Assembly: GCA_910577805.1 (NCBI GenBank)
Contig: CAJTOE010000012.1
Location: forward strand, 1-28,864
DNA length: 28,864 bases
Direction of reading: 5' to 3'
Source: an uncultured Oscillospiraceae bacterium
GTDB lineage: Bacteria; Bacillota; Clostridia; Oscillospirales; Oscillospiraceae
A model generated the notes under the pieces. It was not told the origin of the DNA, made no database searches, and was given only the letters and a program-made list of their open reading frames with translations. Shown here piece after piece: positions 8,110 through 16,015 of the stretch (its first letter is position 1; each line of letters starts with the position of its first letter). The position numbers and the translations under genes were made by a program.

Positions 8110-9518
8110 AGGGAAAACGTGAACTGAGCCGCCGGGAGAGTCCGTCCATCTGGGAGGAGTACCGGGAGTATGTGGAGAGCATGAGCCGGGGCCAGCGCAT
8201 CCGGCGGCGTATCCTGCAAGTGCTGACGGGTATTTCCATCGTCATCATCGCCGTGGCGGTTTTTCTGGCTATTTGGGTCCAGCCGCCGGAGATCCCCCAG
8301 CCGGGCGTCACCCAGAAGCCGGTGCAGGGCCAGACGAAGATTGTCCGCTATAAGGGCGGCCGGGTCCTGGTGGACGGCGAGGACGACCATGTGCCCCCGG
8401 TGGTGACAATGAGCGGACAGCGGGAGGGTGTATACACCTTTCTGCTGGTGGGCCGGGACACCGGCGGCGGCGGACTGACCGACACCATCCTGCTGCTGAC
8501 CTACGATGTGAACGCCAAGACCATCACCGGCCTGAACATCCCGCGGGACACCATGCTCAACGTCAAGACCATGAGCAAGCGCATCAACGCGGTGTATAAC
8601 TACAATAAGGGCAGCGACCCGGACACCCAGGTGGAAAAGGGCATGACCGCGCTGAAGCAGTGGGTGGGCCGGACCACCGGCATCGTGCCCAACTTCTACG
8701 TGATCCTGGAGTGGGAGGCCGTGGGCAAGCTGGTGGACGCGGTGGGCGGCGTGACCTTCACCGTGCCCTATAACATGAACTACGACGACCCGGCCCAGAA
8801 CCTGCACATCCACCAGAGCGCCGGCACCCGTCTGCTGAACGGCCGGGACGCGATGGAGGTCATCCGCTACCGGCAGGACAACAACGGCAGGAAAATTTAC
8901 GACGACGGCCGCATAAAAATACAGCAGGATTTTCTGAAAGCCGTGGCGGAAAAGTGCCTCCAGCCCCAGATCGTGCTGAAAATCCCGGAGCTGGCAGAAA
9001 TTTTTACGCAGAACGTGGTCACGGACCTGCCTCTGAACAACATTATTTATTTCGCCCAGCAGGCCGTGGGCATGGACGTGGAGAACAGCATCAAGTTCTA
9101 CACGCCGGAGTTTGACAACGTGTTTTACAACGGCGCGTCCATGGTAGTGCTGAAGCAGAAGGCCCTGCTGGAGGTGGTGAACAGCGGTCTGAACCCCTAT
9201 CTGGACCAGGTGACCGCCCAGGACCTCCAGTTGATTTACCAGAACAAGGATGGGACCTTTGGGGTGACCAACGCCGCCCTGGCAGACGCGAAAATGGGCC
9301 AGAAGCGGCAGACGGCCTCCACAACCACCACAACCACAAAGCCGGATACAACCAAGCCGCCGGACGCCAGCTCGTCCGGCACGACGGAGCCTCCGGCCCA
9401 GGGGGACGACACCACAGCGCCGCCGCCGGGGGTGCCGGTAGACCCGGCCCCGTCCAACGACAGCGGATTGATCATCGAAACTGATGTCCAGGAAACGGAA
9501 GGGAATGCCGATGGATGA
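8106..9518 (+). CDS. LytR-CpsA-Psr (LCP) family wall-polymer ligase, first copy
   Basis: 470 residues. A basic cytoplasmic segment precedes one membrane helix (about 36-58), then an extracellular LCP domain (about 105-330). LCP enzymes attach undecaprenyl-linked glycopolymers to peptidoglycan. The core is visible in GRDTGGGGLTDTILLLTYD, where the Asp residues bind metal-pyrophosphate, and in LNIPRDTMLN with the conserved Arg. Later come MNYDDPAQNLHIHQSAG, LNGRDAMEVIRYRQ and an LCP_C-like region. The tail is rich in Thr, Pro and Ser (residues about 400-460) and probably spans the wall. The start is TTG 8106, overlapping the previous stop (TTGA) and supported by GGGAGG 8 nt upstream; no nearby ATG keeps the membrane anchor intact. 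It is a tandem paralogue of the next gene. Confidence 0.9.
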   Translation: MKGKRELSRRESPSIWEEYREYVESMSRGQRIRRRILQVLTGISIVIIAVAVFLAIWVQPPEIPQPGVTQKPVQGQTKIVRYKGGRVLVDGEDDHVPPVVTMSGQREGVYTFLLVGRDTGGGGLTDTILLLTYDVNAKTITGLNIPRDTMLNVKTMSKRINAVYNYNKGSDPDTQVEKGMTALKQWVGRTTGIVPNFYVILEWEAVGKLVDAVGGVTFTVPYNMNYDDPAQNLHIHQSAGTRLLNGRDAMEVIRYRQDNNGRKIYDDGRIKIQQDFLKAVAEKCLQPQIVLKIPELAEIFTQNVVTDLPLNNIIYFAQQAVGMDVENSIKFYTPEFDNVFYNGASMVVLKQKALLEVVNSGLNPYLDQVTAQDLQLIYQNKDGTFGVTNAALADAKMGQKRQTASTTTTTTKPDTTKPPDASSSGTTEPPAQGDDTTAPPPGVPVDPAPSNDSGLIIETDVQETEGNADG

Positions 9519-11070
9519 ACAAGAAAAAAAGCAGAAAATTCGCCGCCGGGTATTGATCGGTCTGGCGGCCGCGGCGCTGGCCGTCGCGGGCGTGGCGCTG
9601 TTCCTGCGCAGCTGGATACGCCCCCCGGCGCTGCCCGACATCACCAGACCGGACATCAATCTCCCGGAGATACAGCCCGGCGACGAGAGCGACCTGGAGC
9701 TGTTTGACGGAGCGGAGATACCCGCCGTGGCCCTGAGCGGACGGCGGGAGGGAGTGTATACTTTCCTGGTGGTGGGCCGGGACACCGGCGGCGGCGGAAA
9801 CACCGATACCATGCTGCTGCTGACCTACGACGTGAACGCCAAGACCATCCATGGCCTGAGCCTCCCCCGCGACACGATGATTAACACGAAGTCCGCCAGC
9901 AAGCGGCTCAACGCCGTATACAACTACAACAAGGGGAAGGACAAGGACACCCAGGTGGAAAAGGGCATGTCCGCCCTGAAAAAGCAGGTGAGCAAGCTCA
10001 CAGGCATCGTGCCGGATTTTTATGTGCTGGTGGAGTGGGAGGCCGTGGGCAAGCTGGTGGACGCCCTGGGCGGCGTGTATTTTGACGTGCCGTTCAATAT
10101 GAACTATGACGACCCCTACCAAAACCTGCACATCCACCAGCAGGCGGGCTACCGCAAGCTCACCGGCGACGACGCGATGCAGGTCATCCGCCACCGGAAG
10201 AACAACGACGGCAGCCACTCCGAGGGCGACGTGGGCCGGCTGAAGGTCCAGCAGGATTTCCTGAAAGCCGCCGCCGCCGAGTGCCTGAAGCCCGCCACCC
10301 TTCTGAAGGCCCCGGCCCTGGCCCAGATTTTTATGGAGAACGTAGTCACCGACCTGGATGTGGGAAATATCCTCTACTTCGCCCAGATGGCTATGGGAAT
10401 GGACGCGGAGAAGGACGTGAGCTTTGTGACCATGCCCTACGTGGACGCACGGCACCCCAGCGCCTCCATGGTCCTGCCGGTGGAGAAAGACCTTTTGAAA
10501 ATTCTCAACGAGGGCATGAACCCCTATGTGGACCAGATACAGTCCTCGGACCTGGAGCTTCTGTACCGCAAGAGCGGCGGGGGCTACGGCGTGACCAACG
10601 GGACTCTGGCGGATTCCAGCCTGGCCTACGCGCCGAAGCCCAAGCCGGATCCGAAGCCCGACCCTGAGCCCGACGAAGAGGACCCGGATACAGACCCCGA
10701 TGCCGGCCCGAATACGGACCCGAATTTGCCGGACAGCTCCGCAGGTCAGACCGGACCCGGCACGGACCCTGGTACTGACCCAGGCACAGACCCCGGTATA
10801 GAAAACCCGCCGCCGGGAGTCCCCATCGACCCGTCGGATGTGTTCCCGGAGCTGCCCAACGGCTCAAATCCGGACCCTGGTACAGACCCAGGCACGGACC
10901 CAGGACAGGACCCCAATACAAGCACAGACCCCGGTACAAGTACGGACCCCGGAACGGCGGTCCTGCCGGACCCCGGCCCAGACCCGACACCACCCCCCTT
11001 GCCGGACCCGCCCACTGAGACGGAGGCTCCGGCTGATATACAAACTGGAGAAGGAGAGAACAGCTTATGA
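9511..11070 (+). CDS. LytR-CpsA-Psr (LCP) family wall-polymer ligase, second copy
   Basis: 519 residues with the same plan as its neighbour: short basic N-terminus, membrane helix (about 13-33), LCP domain (about 75-300) with GRDTGGGGNTDTMLLLTYD, LSLPRDTMIN and MNYDDPYQNLHIHQQAG, then a very long Asp-Pro-Gly-Thr tail from about residue 375 to the end. ATG 9511 is preferred because GGAAGGG lies 7 nt upstream; in-frame ATGs at 9484 and 9505 lack spaced ribosome sites. It overlaps the first copy by 8 nt and rsfS by 4. The strong similarity over the catalytic core, down to shared stretches such as LLLTYDVNAKTI, indicates gene duplication, while the tails diverged completely. Confidence 0.9.
   Translation: MDEQEKKQKIRRRVLIGLAAAALAVAGVALFLRSWIRPPALPDITRPDINLPEIQPGDESDLELFDGAEIPAVALSGRREGVYTFLVVGRDTGGGGNTDTMLLLTYDVNAKTIHGLSLPRDTMINTKSASKRLNAVYNYNKGKDKDTQVEKGMSALKKQVSKLTGIVPDFYVLVEWEAVGKLVDALGGVYFDVPFNMNYDDPYQNLHIHQQAGYRKLTGDDAMQVIRHRKNNDGSHSEGDVGRLKVQQDFLKAAAAECLKPATLLKAPALAQIFMENVVTDLDVGNILYFAQMAMGMDAEKDVSFVTMPYVDARHPSASMVLPVEKDLLKILNEGMNPYVDQIQSSDLELLYRKSGGGYGVTNGTLADSSLAYAPKPKPDPKPDPEPDEEDPDTDPDAGPNTDPNLPDSSAGQTGPGTDPGTDPGTDPGIENPPPGVPIDPSDVFPELPNGSNPDPGTDPGTDPGQDPNTSTDPGTSTDPGTAVLPDPGPDPTPPPLPDPPTETEAPADIQTGEGENSL
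10756..10956 (+). repeat. 12-bp coding repeats for Pro-Gly-Thr-Asp units in the LCP tail
   Basis: Two clusters of Pro-Gly-Thr-Asp repeats, at 10756-10797 and 10873 to about 10956, lie inside the second LCP gene, separated by a non-repeat segment (GVPIDPSDVFPELPNG). Third codon bases differ between units (ggc acg gac, ggt act gac, ggc aca gac), so the repeat is better conserved as protein than as DNA. Confidence 0.8.
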
Positions 11071-11423
11071 CGCCAAAAGAGAGCGCAATCATCCTGGCAA
11101 AGGCCCTGGACAGCAAAAAAGGCGGCGAGATCAAGGTGCTGCGCACCGAGGAGCTGACCACCCTGGCGGATTATTTCGTGATCTGCACCGCAGGGTCCAG
11201 CACGCAGATCAAGGCCTTGTCCGAGGCCTGCGAGGAGGCCATGGAGAAGCACGGCGAGCGGCCCCATCACGTGGAGGGCCACCGGGGCGGCACCTGGGTG
11301 CTGATGGACTTTTCCAGCGTAGTGGTCCATATTTTCGACGACGAGGCCCGGAAGTTCTATGATTTGGAGCGTCTGTGGGGCGACGCCGTCCAGGAGGACG
11401 TGGAGGAAATGCTCCAGCAATAA
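11067..11423 (+). CDS. rsfS: Ribosomal silencing factor RsfS
   Basis: 118 residues, the usual length. RsfS binds uL14 on the 50S subunit and blocks joining with 30S when nutrients are scarce. Family signatures seen: ALDSKKGGEIKVL, LTTLADYFVICTAGSSTQIKAL, the HHVEGHRGGTWVLMDFSSVVVHIF block, and FYDLERLWGDA near the C-terminus. The ATGA overlap with the LCP gene and an AAGGAG upstream support the start. It usually follows nadD and yqeK in Firmicutes; here two LCP genes lie between. Confidence 0.96.
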   Translation: MTPKESAIILAKALDSKKGGEIKVLRTEELTTLADYFVICTAGSSTQIKALSEACEEAMEKHGERPHHVEGHRGGTWVLMDFSSVVVHIFDDEARKFYDLERLWGDAVQEDVEEMLQQ

Positions 11424-11429
11424 AAATGG

Positions 11430-11505
11430 GCGGCTGCTGCAAGCGGCTCTGCCGGGACCGGAGCGGTCCCGCGGAGGGAGTGCGGCAGCCGCTTGTTTGC
11501 GTTTT
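11430..11505 (+). terminator. Probable terminator after rsfS
   Basis: An 8-bp outer stem (11430-11437 with 11485-11492) encloses an inner hairpin, GGGACCGGAGCGGTCCC, and is followed by TTGTTTGCGTTTT. The structure is long and branched, so the call is moderate. Confidence 0.55.
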
Positions 11506-11569
11506 GGGGAGGGGGTGCTCCCCAAAGGCCATACAGCCTTACAAATCTCCCGCCCAGCTCGTTTCCCTC

Positions 11570-11598
11570 TTGCAATTCCAGGGGAAATCTGCTATCAT
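11570..11598 (+). promoter_or_regulatory. Sigma-A promoter for the SprA-like gene
   Basis: TTGCAA (11570-11575), a 17-bp spacer and TATCAT (11593-11598). The start would be near 11605, about 30 nt before the gene, which has AGGAGGG at 11621-11627. Confidence 0.7.
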
Positions 11599-11634
11599 AC
11601 AGGGTGAAGAAATATCGTATAGGAGGGATTTCGT

Positions 11635-12294
11635 ATGCTCGGTGCAATTTCGGGCTATTCATCCTTTTTTTCTCCTGTCTCCTACTATAGCAAGCCAGCC
11701 GGAGGGCTGGAAAACCCCGTTGCTCCTGTCGTACCTGTCAAGGCCGAGCCCACCGCTACCGCCGGACGCAGCACCGGCCTGATAGCTGGCTTGAGCCTGC
11801 CTGCAATGCGGGAGGGCGCCGACCCGGTGGAGATGGCCGTCCGGATGCGGATCAAAAATGCGGAGGATGCGGAAAACGCCCCGGCCGCGGAAAACAAGGC
11901 GGCTGGTGCCGAGGAGGCCCAGAAGGCCCTGGAGGAGGGCGAGTGCCAGACCTGCAAGGAGCGCAAGTACCAGGACGGCTCCGACGATATGGGGGTATCC
12001 TTCCAGACCCCCACCAACGTGGACCCGGACCTGGCCGCGTCGGCGGTCAGAGGCCATGAGATGGAGCATGTGGTCCGGGAGCGGGCCAAGGCCACCCGTG
12101 AGGACCGGAAGGTGGTCAGCCAGAGCGTGACCTATCATACGGCCATCTGCCCGGAATGCGGCAAGTCCTACGTGTCGGGCGGCACCACCCGGACCGCCAC
12201 CAAGGCCAACCCCGTGGAGGAGCCTCAGCAGGACCAGCAGAGCCAGAACCAAACGCAGAACCCGAACCGCACTCCCTTTGAAGCGGTTGCGTGA
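11635..12294 (+). CDS. SprA-like putative zinc metallopeptidase
   Basis: 219 residues with no clear signal peptide. The C-terminal half has the features of the SprA-related putative metallopeptidase family: CQTCKERKYQDGSDD, VSFQTP, then HEMEH at residues 141-145 (an HExxH zinc motif), RKVVSQSVTYHT and a second cysteine pair, CPECGKSYVSGG. The first 75 residues are low-complexity with Ser, Ala and Pro, and residues 75-105 are an Ala/Glu-rich helix. Ribosome site AGGAGGG lies 7 nt before the ATG. It has its own promoter and terminators on both sides, so it is expressed alone. The substrate is unknown and peptidase activity of the family is, to my knowledge, only predicted. Confidence 0.75.
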   Translation: MLGAISGYSSFFSPVSYYSKPAGGLENPVAPVVPVKAEPTATAGRSTGLIAGLSLPAMREGADPVEMAVRMRIKNAEDAENAPAAENKAAGAEEAQKALEEGECQTCKERKYQDGSDDMGVSFQTPTNVDPDLAASAVRGHEMEHVVRERAKATREDRKVVSQSVTYHTAICPECGKSYVSGGTTRTATKANPVEEPQQDQQSQNQTQNPNRTPFEAVA

Positions 12295-12305
12295 CCTCAA
12301 AACCC

Positions 12306-12348
12306 AGAAGGGCTTGTTGTCTGTGCAGCACAGGCAGCAGGCCCTTCT
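12306..12348 (+). terminator. Long hairpin terminator after the SprA-like gene
   Basis: A 20-bp stem (12306-12325 with 12329-12348) with several G-T wobble pairs closes a 3-nt loop. The T-run after it is weak (TTCC), so termination may be incomplete and could feed the CoA-transferase gene downstream. Confidence 0.7.
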
Positions 12349-12391
12349 TCCCTATATATTCAAAGACTAAGAAAATAGAGGAGTGGTTCTT

Positions 12392-13705
12392 ATGACGAAG
12401 CAGAGCAAATTTGTCTCCCCGGAGGAGGCCGTCCGGGCTGTCCGGGCCGGGGACTGGGTGGATTACGGTTTTGGCGGCGGCTTCCCGGAGCTGCTGGACC
12501 GCGCCCTGGCCGCCCGGCGGGACGAGCTGTCGGAGGTGAAGATCCGGGGCGGGCTGGTGATTCGCCCCCGCATTGAGGCAGTGGAGTGCGACCCGGAGCA
12601 GAAAGCGTTTTCCTACTACAGCTGGCACATCGGCGACTACGAGCGCAAGCTGCAAAGCCGGGGCCTGTGCCGCTTTCTGCCCATGGTCCTGCGGTATCTG
12701 CCTGAACTGTACCGCAGCCACATCCGGGTGGACACAGCCTTTGTCCCGGTGTCCCAGCCCGACGGAGAGGGGTACTGCGGTCTGGGCATCTCCAACTACG
12801 CCTGGCGGACCATTTTTGAGCAGGCCCGCACCGTAATTTTTGAAATCAACGAGCAGCTGCCCACCCTCCAGGGGGTGGACGGCTCCCACCGGGTCCACCT
12901 GTCTGAGGCGGACTTTGTGGTGGAGGGCGCCCATGAGCCCTTACCCATACGCACCTATAAGGACCCCTCCCCCATCGACGTGCAGATTGCGGAGCATGTG
13001 GTCCGGGAAATCCCCAACGGCGCTACCCTCTCTCTGGGCGTAGGGGGCGTGCCCTTTACCGTAGCCAAGCTGCTGGCCCAGTCCGATTTGACGGACCTGG
13101 GGTGCCACACCGGCACCATCAGCGATGCGTTTCTGGCGCTCCACCGGGCGGGCAAGCTGACCAACCGCCTGAAGGAGGTGGACGCCGGCCGCTCCACCTG
13201 GAATCTGGCCATGGGCAGTCAAGAGCTGTACAACTGGCTTCAGGCGGAGCCGGACCGCTTCCGTCCCGGCGACGTGGACTACGTCCACTCCCCGGAGCGC
13301 ATGGGCCGGATCTCCAACTTTATCAGCATCAACGGCGGCGTGCAGCTGGACCTGATGGGCCAGGAGAACGCGGAGTCCGCCGGAAGCCGCCAGCTCTCCG
13401 GCACGGGCGGACAGCTCGATTTCCTGGAGGGGGCGTTCCGGTCCAAAGGCGGCAAGGGGTTTATTTGCCTGAATTCCTCCCGGCTGGACAAGACCGGGAC
13501 CCGCAAATCCAATATCGTGCCCTTTATCCCCGGAGGAAGCACCGTATCCGCCCCCCGGAGCCTCATTGAGTACGTTGCTACGGAGTACGGTGTGGTGCGG
13601 CTCACCGGGCTGTCCCTGGGCGAGCGGGCCAAGGCCATGATTTCCATTGCCCACCCGGACTTCCGGGAGGAGCTGGCGCAGTACGCCCGCGAGCATTTCC
13701 AATAA
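12392..13705 (+). CDS. Acetyl-CoA hydrolase/transferase family protein related to butyryl-CoA:acetate CoA-transferase
   Basis: 437 residues; ATG 12392 has GAGGAG 8 nt upstream. The whole length follows butyryl-CoA:acetate CoA-transferases of gut butyrate producers: SPEEAVRAVRAGDWVDYG at the N-terminus, then LGVGGVPFTVAKLL, NFISINGGVQLDLMGQ, NAESAGSRQLSGTGGQLDF, SKGGKGFICL and the ending ISIAHPDFREEL. Those enzymes swap CoA between butyryl-CoA and acetate through a covalent glutamyl-CoA. The glutamate usually occurs in an HTEM or HSEM motif, but here the aligned residues are HTGT (Gly 241). Also the usual MPNAV motif reads VPFTV. So the fold is clear but a classical ping-pong transferase reaction is doubtful; a hydrolase or other acyl-CoA role is possible. 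Confidence 0.8.
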   Translation: MTKQSKFVSPEEAVRAVRAGDWVDYGFGGGFPELLDRALAARRDELSEVKIRGGLVIRPRIEAVECDPEQKAFSYYSWHIGDYERKLQSRGLCRFLPMVLRYLPELYRSHIRVDTAFVPVSQPDGEGYCGLGISNYAWRTIFEQARTVIFEINEQLPTLQGVDGSHRVHLSEADFVVEGAHEPLPIRTYKDPSPIDVQIAEHVVREIPNGATLSLGVGGVPFTVAKLLAQSDLTDLGCHTGTISDAFLALHRAGKLTNRLKEVDAGRSTWNLAMGSQELYNWLQAEPDRFRPGDVDYVHSPERMGRISNFISINGGVQLDLMGQENAESAGSRQLSGTGGQLDFLEGAFRSKGGKGFICLNSSRLDKTGTRKSNIVPFIPGGSTVSAPRSLIEYVATEYGVVRLTGLSLGERAKAMISIAHPDFREELAQYAREHFQ

Positions 13706-13711
13706 GCACAG

Positions 13712-13746
13712 AAACGCTGCCGGACAAGCCGTCCGGCAGCGTTTTT
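13712..13746. terminator. Terminator between converging genes
   Basis: A perfect 13-bp stem (13712-13724 with 13732-13744), 7-nt loop and T-run (13742-13746) lie between the CoA-transferase stop and the obgE stop. The plus-strand T-run is good; the minus side is poorer, so it mainly serves the plus strand but may act for both. Confidence 0.85.
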
Positions 13747-13748
13747 GT

Positions 13749-15029
13749 TCAGCGCTGGTATTCAAATTCCAAATCGTACAGCGACACGATGTCCCCGTCC
13801 TGGATGCCCATGGACTCCAGCTTGTCGAACAGGCCGGACTGGCGCAGAATCTTATCGAACCAGCTACGGGACTCGTAGTCGGAAAAATTCACGTTGGCGA
13901 TCAGCCGCTGAAGCCAGGGGCCCTCCACCACCCAGGTTTCGTCGTAGCGCTCAATGGTCACCTCTGAAGAAGTGTCCACCTCCGGCGGACGGGGGACATA
14001 GGTCGGCTCGTAGACCGTCACCGGCGGGAGGCTTTGCAGCTCCTGGGCGGTTTTCTGCACCAGCTCCCGGACCCCCTGGTGGGCGGCGGCGGAGATGACA
14101 AATAACTCCAGCCCCTGGGCCTCTACGTGGGCGCGGAGCTTGTCCAGCAGAGTCGAATCCTCCATGATGTCCGCCTTGTTGGCGCACACCAGCATCTTGC
14201 GGGCAGCCAGTTCCGGGGAGTACTGGGCCAGCTCCGCGTTGATGGCCTCAAAATCCTCCACCGGGTCCCGGCCCTCGCTGCCGGACACGTCCACCACATG
14301 GATGAGCAGGCGGCACCGGTCGATGTGGCGCAGGAAGTCGTGGCCCAGACCGGCCCCGCCGGCGGCTCCCTCAATGATGCCGGGGATATCCGCCAGCACG
14401 AAGGACACGCCTTCCTCCACGTAGACTACGCCCAGATTGGGAAAGAGGGTGGTAAAGTGATAGTTGGCGATTTTGGGCTGGGCACGGCTGACCACACTGA
14501 GCAGCGTGGATTTGCCCACATTGGGGAAGCCCACCAGCCCCACGTCGGCCAGGAGCTTCAGCTCCAGAATCACGTCTCTGGACTCGCCGGGCAGGCCCGC
14601 CTTGGCAAAGCGGGGGACCTGCCGGGTAGGGGTGGCGAAATGCTGGTTGCCCCAGCCTCCGCGCCCGCCCCGGCACAGCACAAACGGCTCCTCCTGGGAC
14701 ATATCGCAGATGATCTCATTGGTCTCCGCGTCCCGGATGACGGTGCCCTTGGGGACCCGGATGACCAGATTTTCTCCGTCCTTGCCGGTGCAGCGTTTTC
14801 CGGCCCCGTCGGAGCCGTTTCCGGCGGTGTATTTGCGCTTGTAGCGGAAGTCCATCAGCGTGGACATATGGTTGTCCGCCTGGACGATGATATTTCCGCC
14901 CCGGCCTCCGTCGCCGCCGTCGGGGCCGCCGTTGGCCACGTATTTCTCCCGGTGGAAGGAAACGACTCCGTTTCCGCCGTTTCCGGAGCGTACCGTGATT
15001 TTTGCGGTATCTACAAAGGGTGCTGCCAT
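13749..15029 (-). CDS. obgE: GTPase Obg (CgtA)
   Basis: 426 residues, a full three-domain Obg protein that takes part in 50S assembly and stress control. The glycine-rich Obg fold (1 to about 158) begins FVDTAKITVRSGNGGNG and contains GGPDGGDGGRGG. The GTPase domain has GFPNVGKSTLL, the FTTLFPNLG switch I, DIPGIIEG and NKAD. The C-terminal OCT domain (about 345-426) includes YDETWVVEGPWLQRLI and ends in LEFEYQR. ATG 15027-15029 follows AAGGAGG, which overlaps the end of the acetyltransferase gene upstream. The obg gene commonly follows rplU-prp-rpmA in Firmicutes. Confidence 0.97.
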   Translation of the reverse strand: MAAPFVDTAKITVRSGNGGNGVVSFHREKYVANGGPDGGDGGRGGNIIVQADNHMSTLMDFRYKRKYTAGNGSDGAGKRCTGKDGENLVIRVPKGTVIRDAETNEIICDMSQEEPFVLCRGGRGGWGNQHFATPTRQVPRFAKAGLPGESRDVILELKLLADVGLVGFPNVGKSTLLSVVSRAQPKIANYHFTTLFPNLGVVYVEEGVSFVLADIPGIIEGAAGGAGLGHDFLRHIDRCRLLIHVVDVSGSEGRDPVEDFEAINAELAQYSPELAARKMLVCANKADIMEDSTLLDKLRAHVEAQGLELFVISAAAHQGVRELVQKTAQELQSLPPVTVYEPTYVPRPPEVDTSSEVTIERYDETWVVEGPWLQRLIANVNFSDYESRSWFDKILRQSGLFDKLESMGIQDGDIVSLYDLEFEYQR

Positions 15030-15042
15030 TCAGGGGGCCTCC

Positions 15043-15657
15043 TTACTTAAACTGCATCCAGTCAATTTTCCGGTCCTTGAAATAGTATACCCGGTCATGC
15101 TCATTGACCTCCCGCAAAATTTTGCAGGGGTTTCCGACGGCGATCACGTTGTCGGGCAGGTCCTTGGTCACGACGGACCCCGCGCCTACTACCACGTTAT
15201 CGCCGATGGTGACGCCGGGGACCACCACCACGTTCGCGCCCAGCCAGCAGTTCCGGCCCACCCGGACCGGGGCGTTGTATTGGTACGCCTGCTCCCGAAG
15301 CTCTGGGAGGATGGGGTGGCCCGCGGTCGCCAGCACCACGTTGGGACCCAGCTGGGTGAAGTCTCCCACATAGATGTGGGTGTCGTCCACCAGGGTCAGG
15401 TTGAAGTTGGCATAGATATTTTTTCCGAAATGGACATGCCGCCCGCCCCAGTTGGCATGGAAGGGGGTCTCGATATAGCAGTTTTCCCCCAGCTCGGCGA
15501 ACATCTCCCACAGCAGGGCGGTCTTTTTCTCCAGCTGGGAGGGCGGGATTTGATTGAACGCGTGGAGCCGGTCCAGACACTGGAGCTGTTCCCGCTGAAG
15601 CTCCGGGTCGCCGGGGAGGTACAGTGCGCCGCCGTGCTGTTTTTCTTTGATGTGCAA
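15043..15657 (-). CDS. maa: Sugar/maltose O-acetyltransferase, left-handed beta-helix family
   Basis: About 204 residues. These trimeric enzymes move acetyl from acetyl-CoA to a sugar hydroxyl, often maltose or a galactoside. Seen: the N-terminal helical Mac domain (GALYLPGDPELQ), then hexapeptide-repeat turns such as NWGGRHVHFGKNIYANFN, TATAGHPI-type HPI with catalytic His in ATAGHPILPELR, and VGRNCWLGANVVVVPGVTIGDN and GAGSVVTKDLPDNVIAVGNPCK. No ATG is in frame. TTG 15657 is preferred since AAGGTGA lies about 5 nt upstream; GTG 15666 is an alternative. A TTG at 15687 lies in the terminator and is rejected. The gene sits between rpmA and obgE, an unusual insertion. Confidence 0.85.
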   Translation of the reverse strand: MHIKEKQHGGALYLPGDPELQREQLQCLDRLHAFNQIPPSQLEKKTALLWEMFAELGENCYIETPFHANWGGRHVHFGKNIYANFNLTLVDDTHIYVGDFTQLGPNVVLATAGHPILPELREQAYQYNAPVRVGRNCWLGANVVVVPGVTIGDNVVVGAGSVVTKDLPDNVIAVGNPCKILREVNEHDRVYYFKDRKIDWMQFK

Positions 15658-15674
15658 TTCTCTCACCTTCTCAT

Positions 15675-15707
15675 AAAAAAACCGCAAACGGAAGCTCCCG
15701 TTTGCGG
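15675..15707 (-). terminator. Terminator after rpmA
   Basis: On the minus strand, a 10-bp CCGCAAACGG stem (15698-15707 with 15682-15691) is followed by seven T (15675-15681). It ends only about 18 nt before the next start codon, so maa and obgE depend on readthrough or an unseen promoter. Confidence 0.9.
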
Positions 15708-15722
15708 CTTGATGGCGAACCT

Positions 15723-16013
15723 TTACTCCGCAGCGGCTTCCTCCACGATGGAGACCTGCTTGCGGTCCTTGCCCAGACGCTCGAATTTCACGCGGCCGTT
15801 GGCTTTGGCGTACAGAGTGTCGTCACTGCCGATGCCCACGTTGACGCCGGGATGGATATGGGTGCCCCGCTGGCGCACCAGGATATTGCCCGCCAGCACG
15901 AACTGGCCGTCGCCGCGCTTCACGCCCAGGCGCTTGGCCTTGGAGTCGCGGCCGTTGCGGGTGGAGCCCACGCCCTTTTTATGGGCGAAGAACTGAAGGC
16001 CGATATTCAGCAT
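15723..16013 (-). CDS. rpmA: 50S ribosomal protein bL27, with cleavable N-terminal extension
   Basis: 96 residues: MLNIGLQFF, then AHKKGVGSTRNGRDS and the typical L27 body with LAGNILVRQRGTHIHPG and NVGIGSDDTLYA. The first nine residues are the Firmicute extension that must be cut off after FF by the Prp protease, so that the mature N-terminus reaches the peptidyl-transferase centre. The Prp gene is just upstream, 3 nt away. The C-terminus has an acidic Glu/Ala tail. It ends before a strong terminator. Confidence 0.97.
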   Translation of the reverse strand: MLNIGLQFFAHKKGVGSTRNGRDSKAKRLGVKRGDGQFVLAGNILVRQRGTHIHPGVNVGIGSDDTLYAKANGRVKFERLGKDRKQVSIVEEAAAE

Positions 16014-16015
16014 AA

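Noticed and set aside
7977..9812. Long minus-strand open frame across the first LCP gene, with another at 9472-10455
   Set aside because: Both run opposite to well-supported LCP genes, and their translations are low-complexity and rich in Gly, His and Val, as expected from the GC-rich antisense of a coding region.
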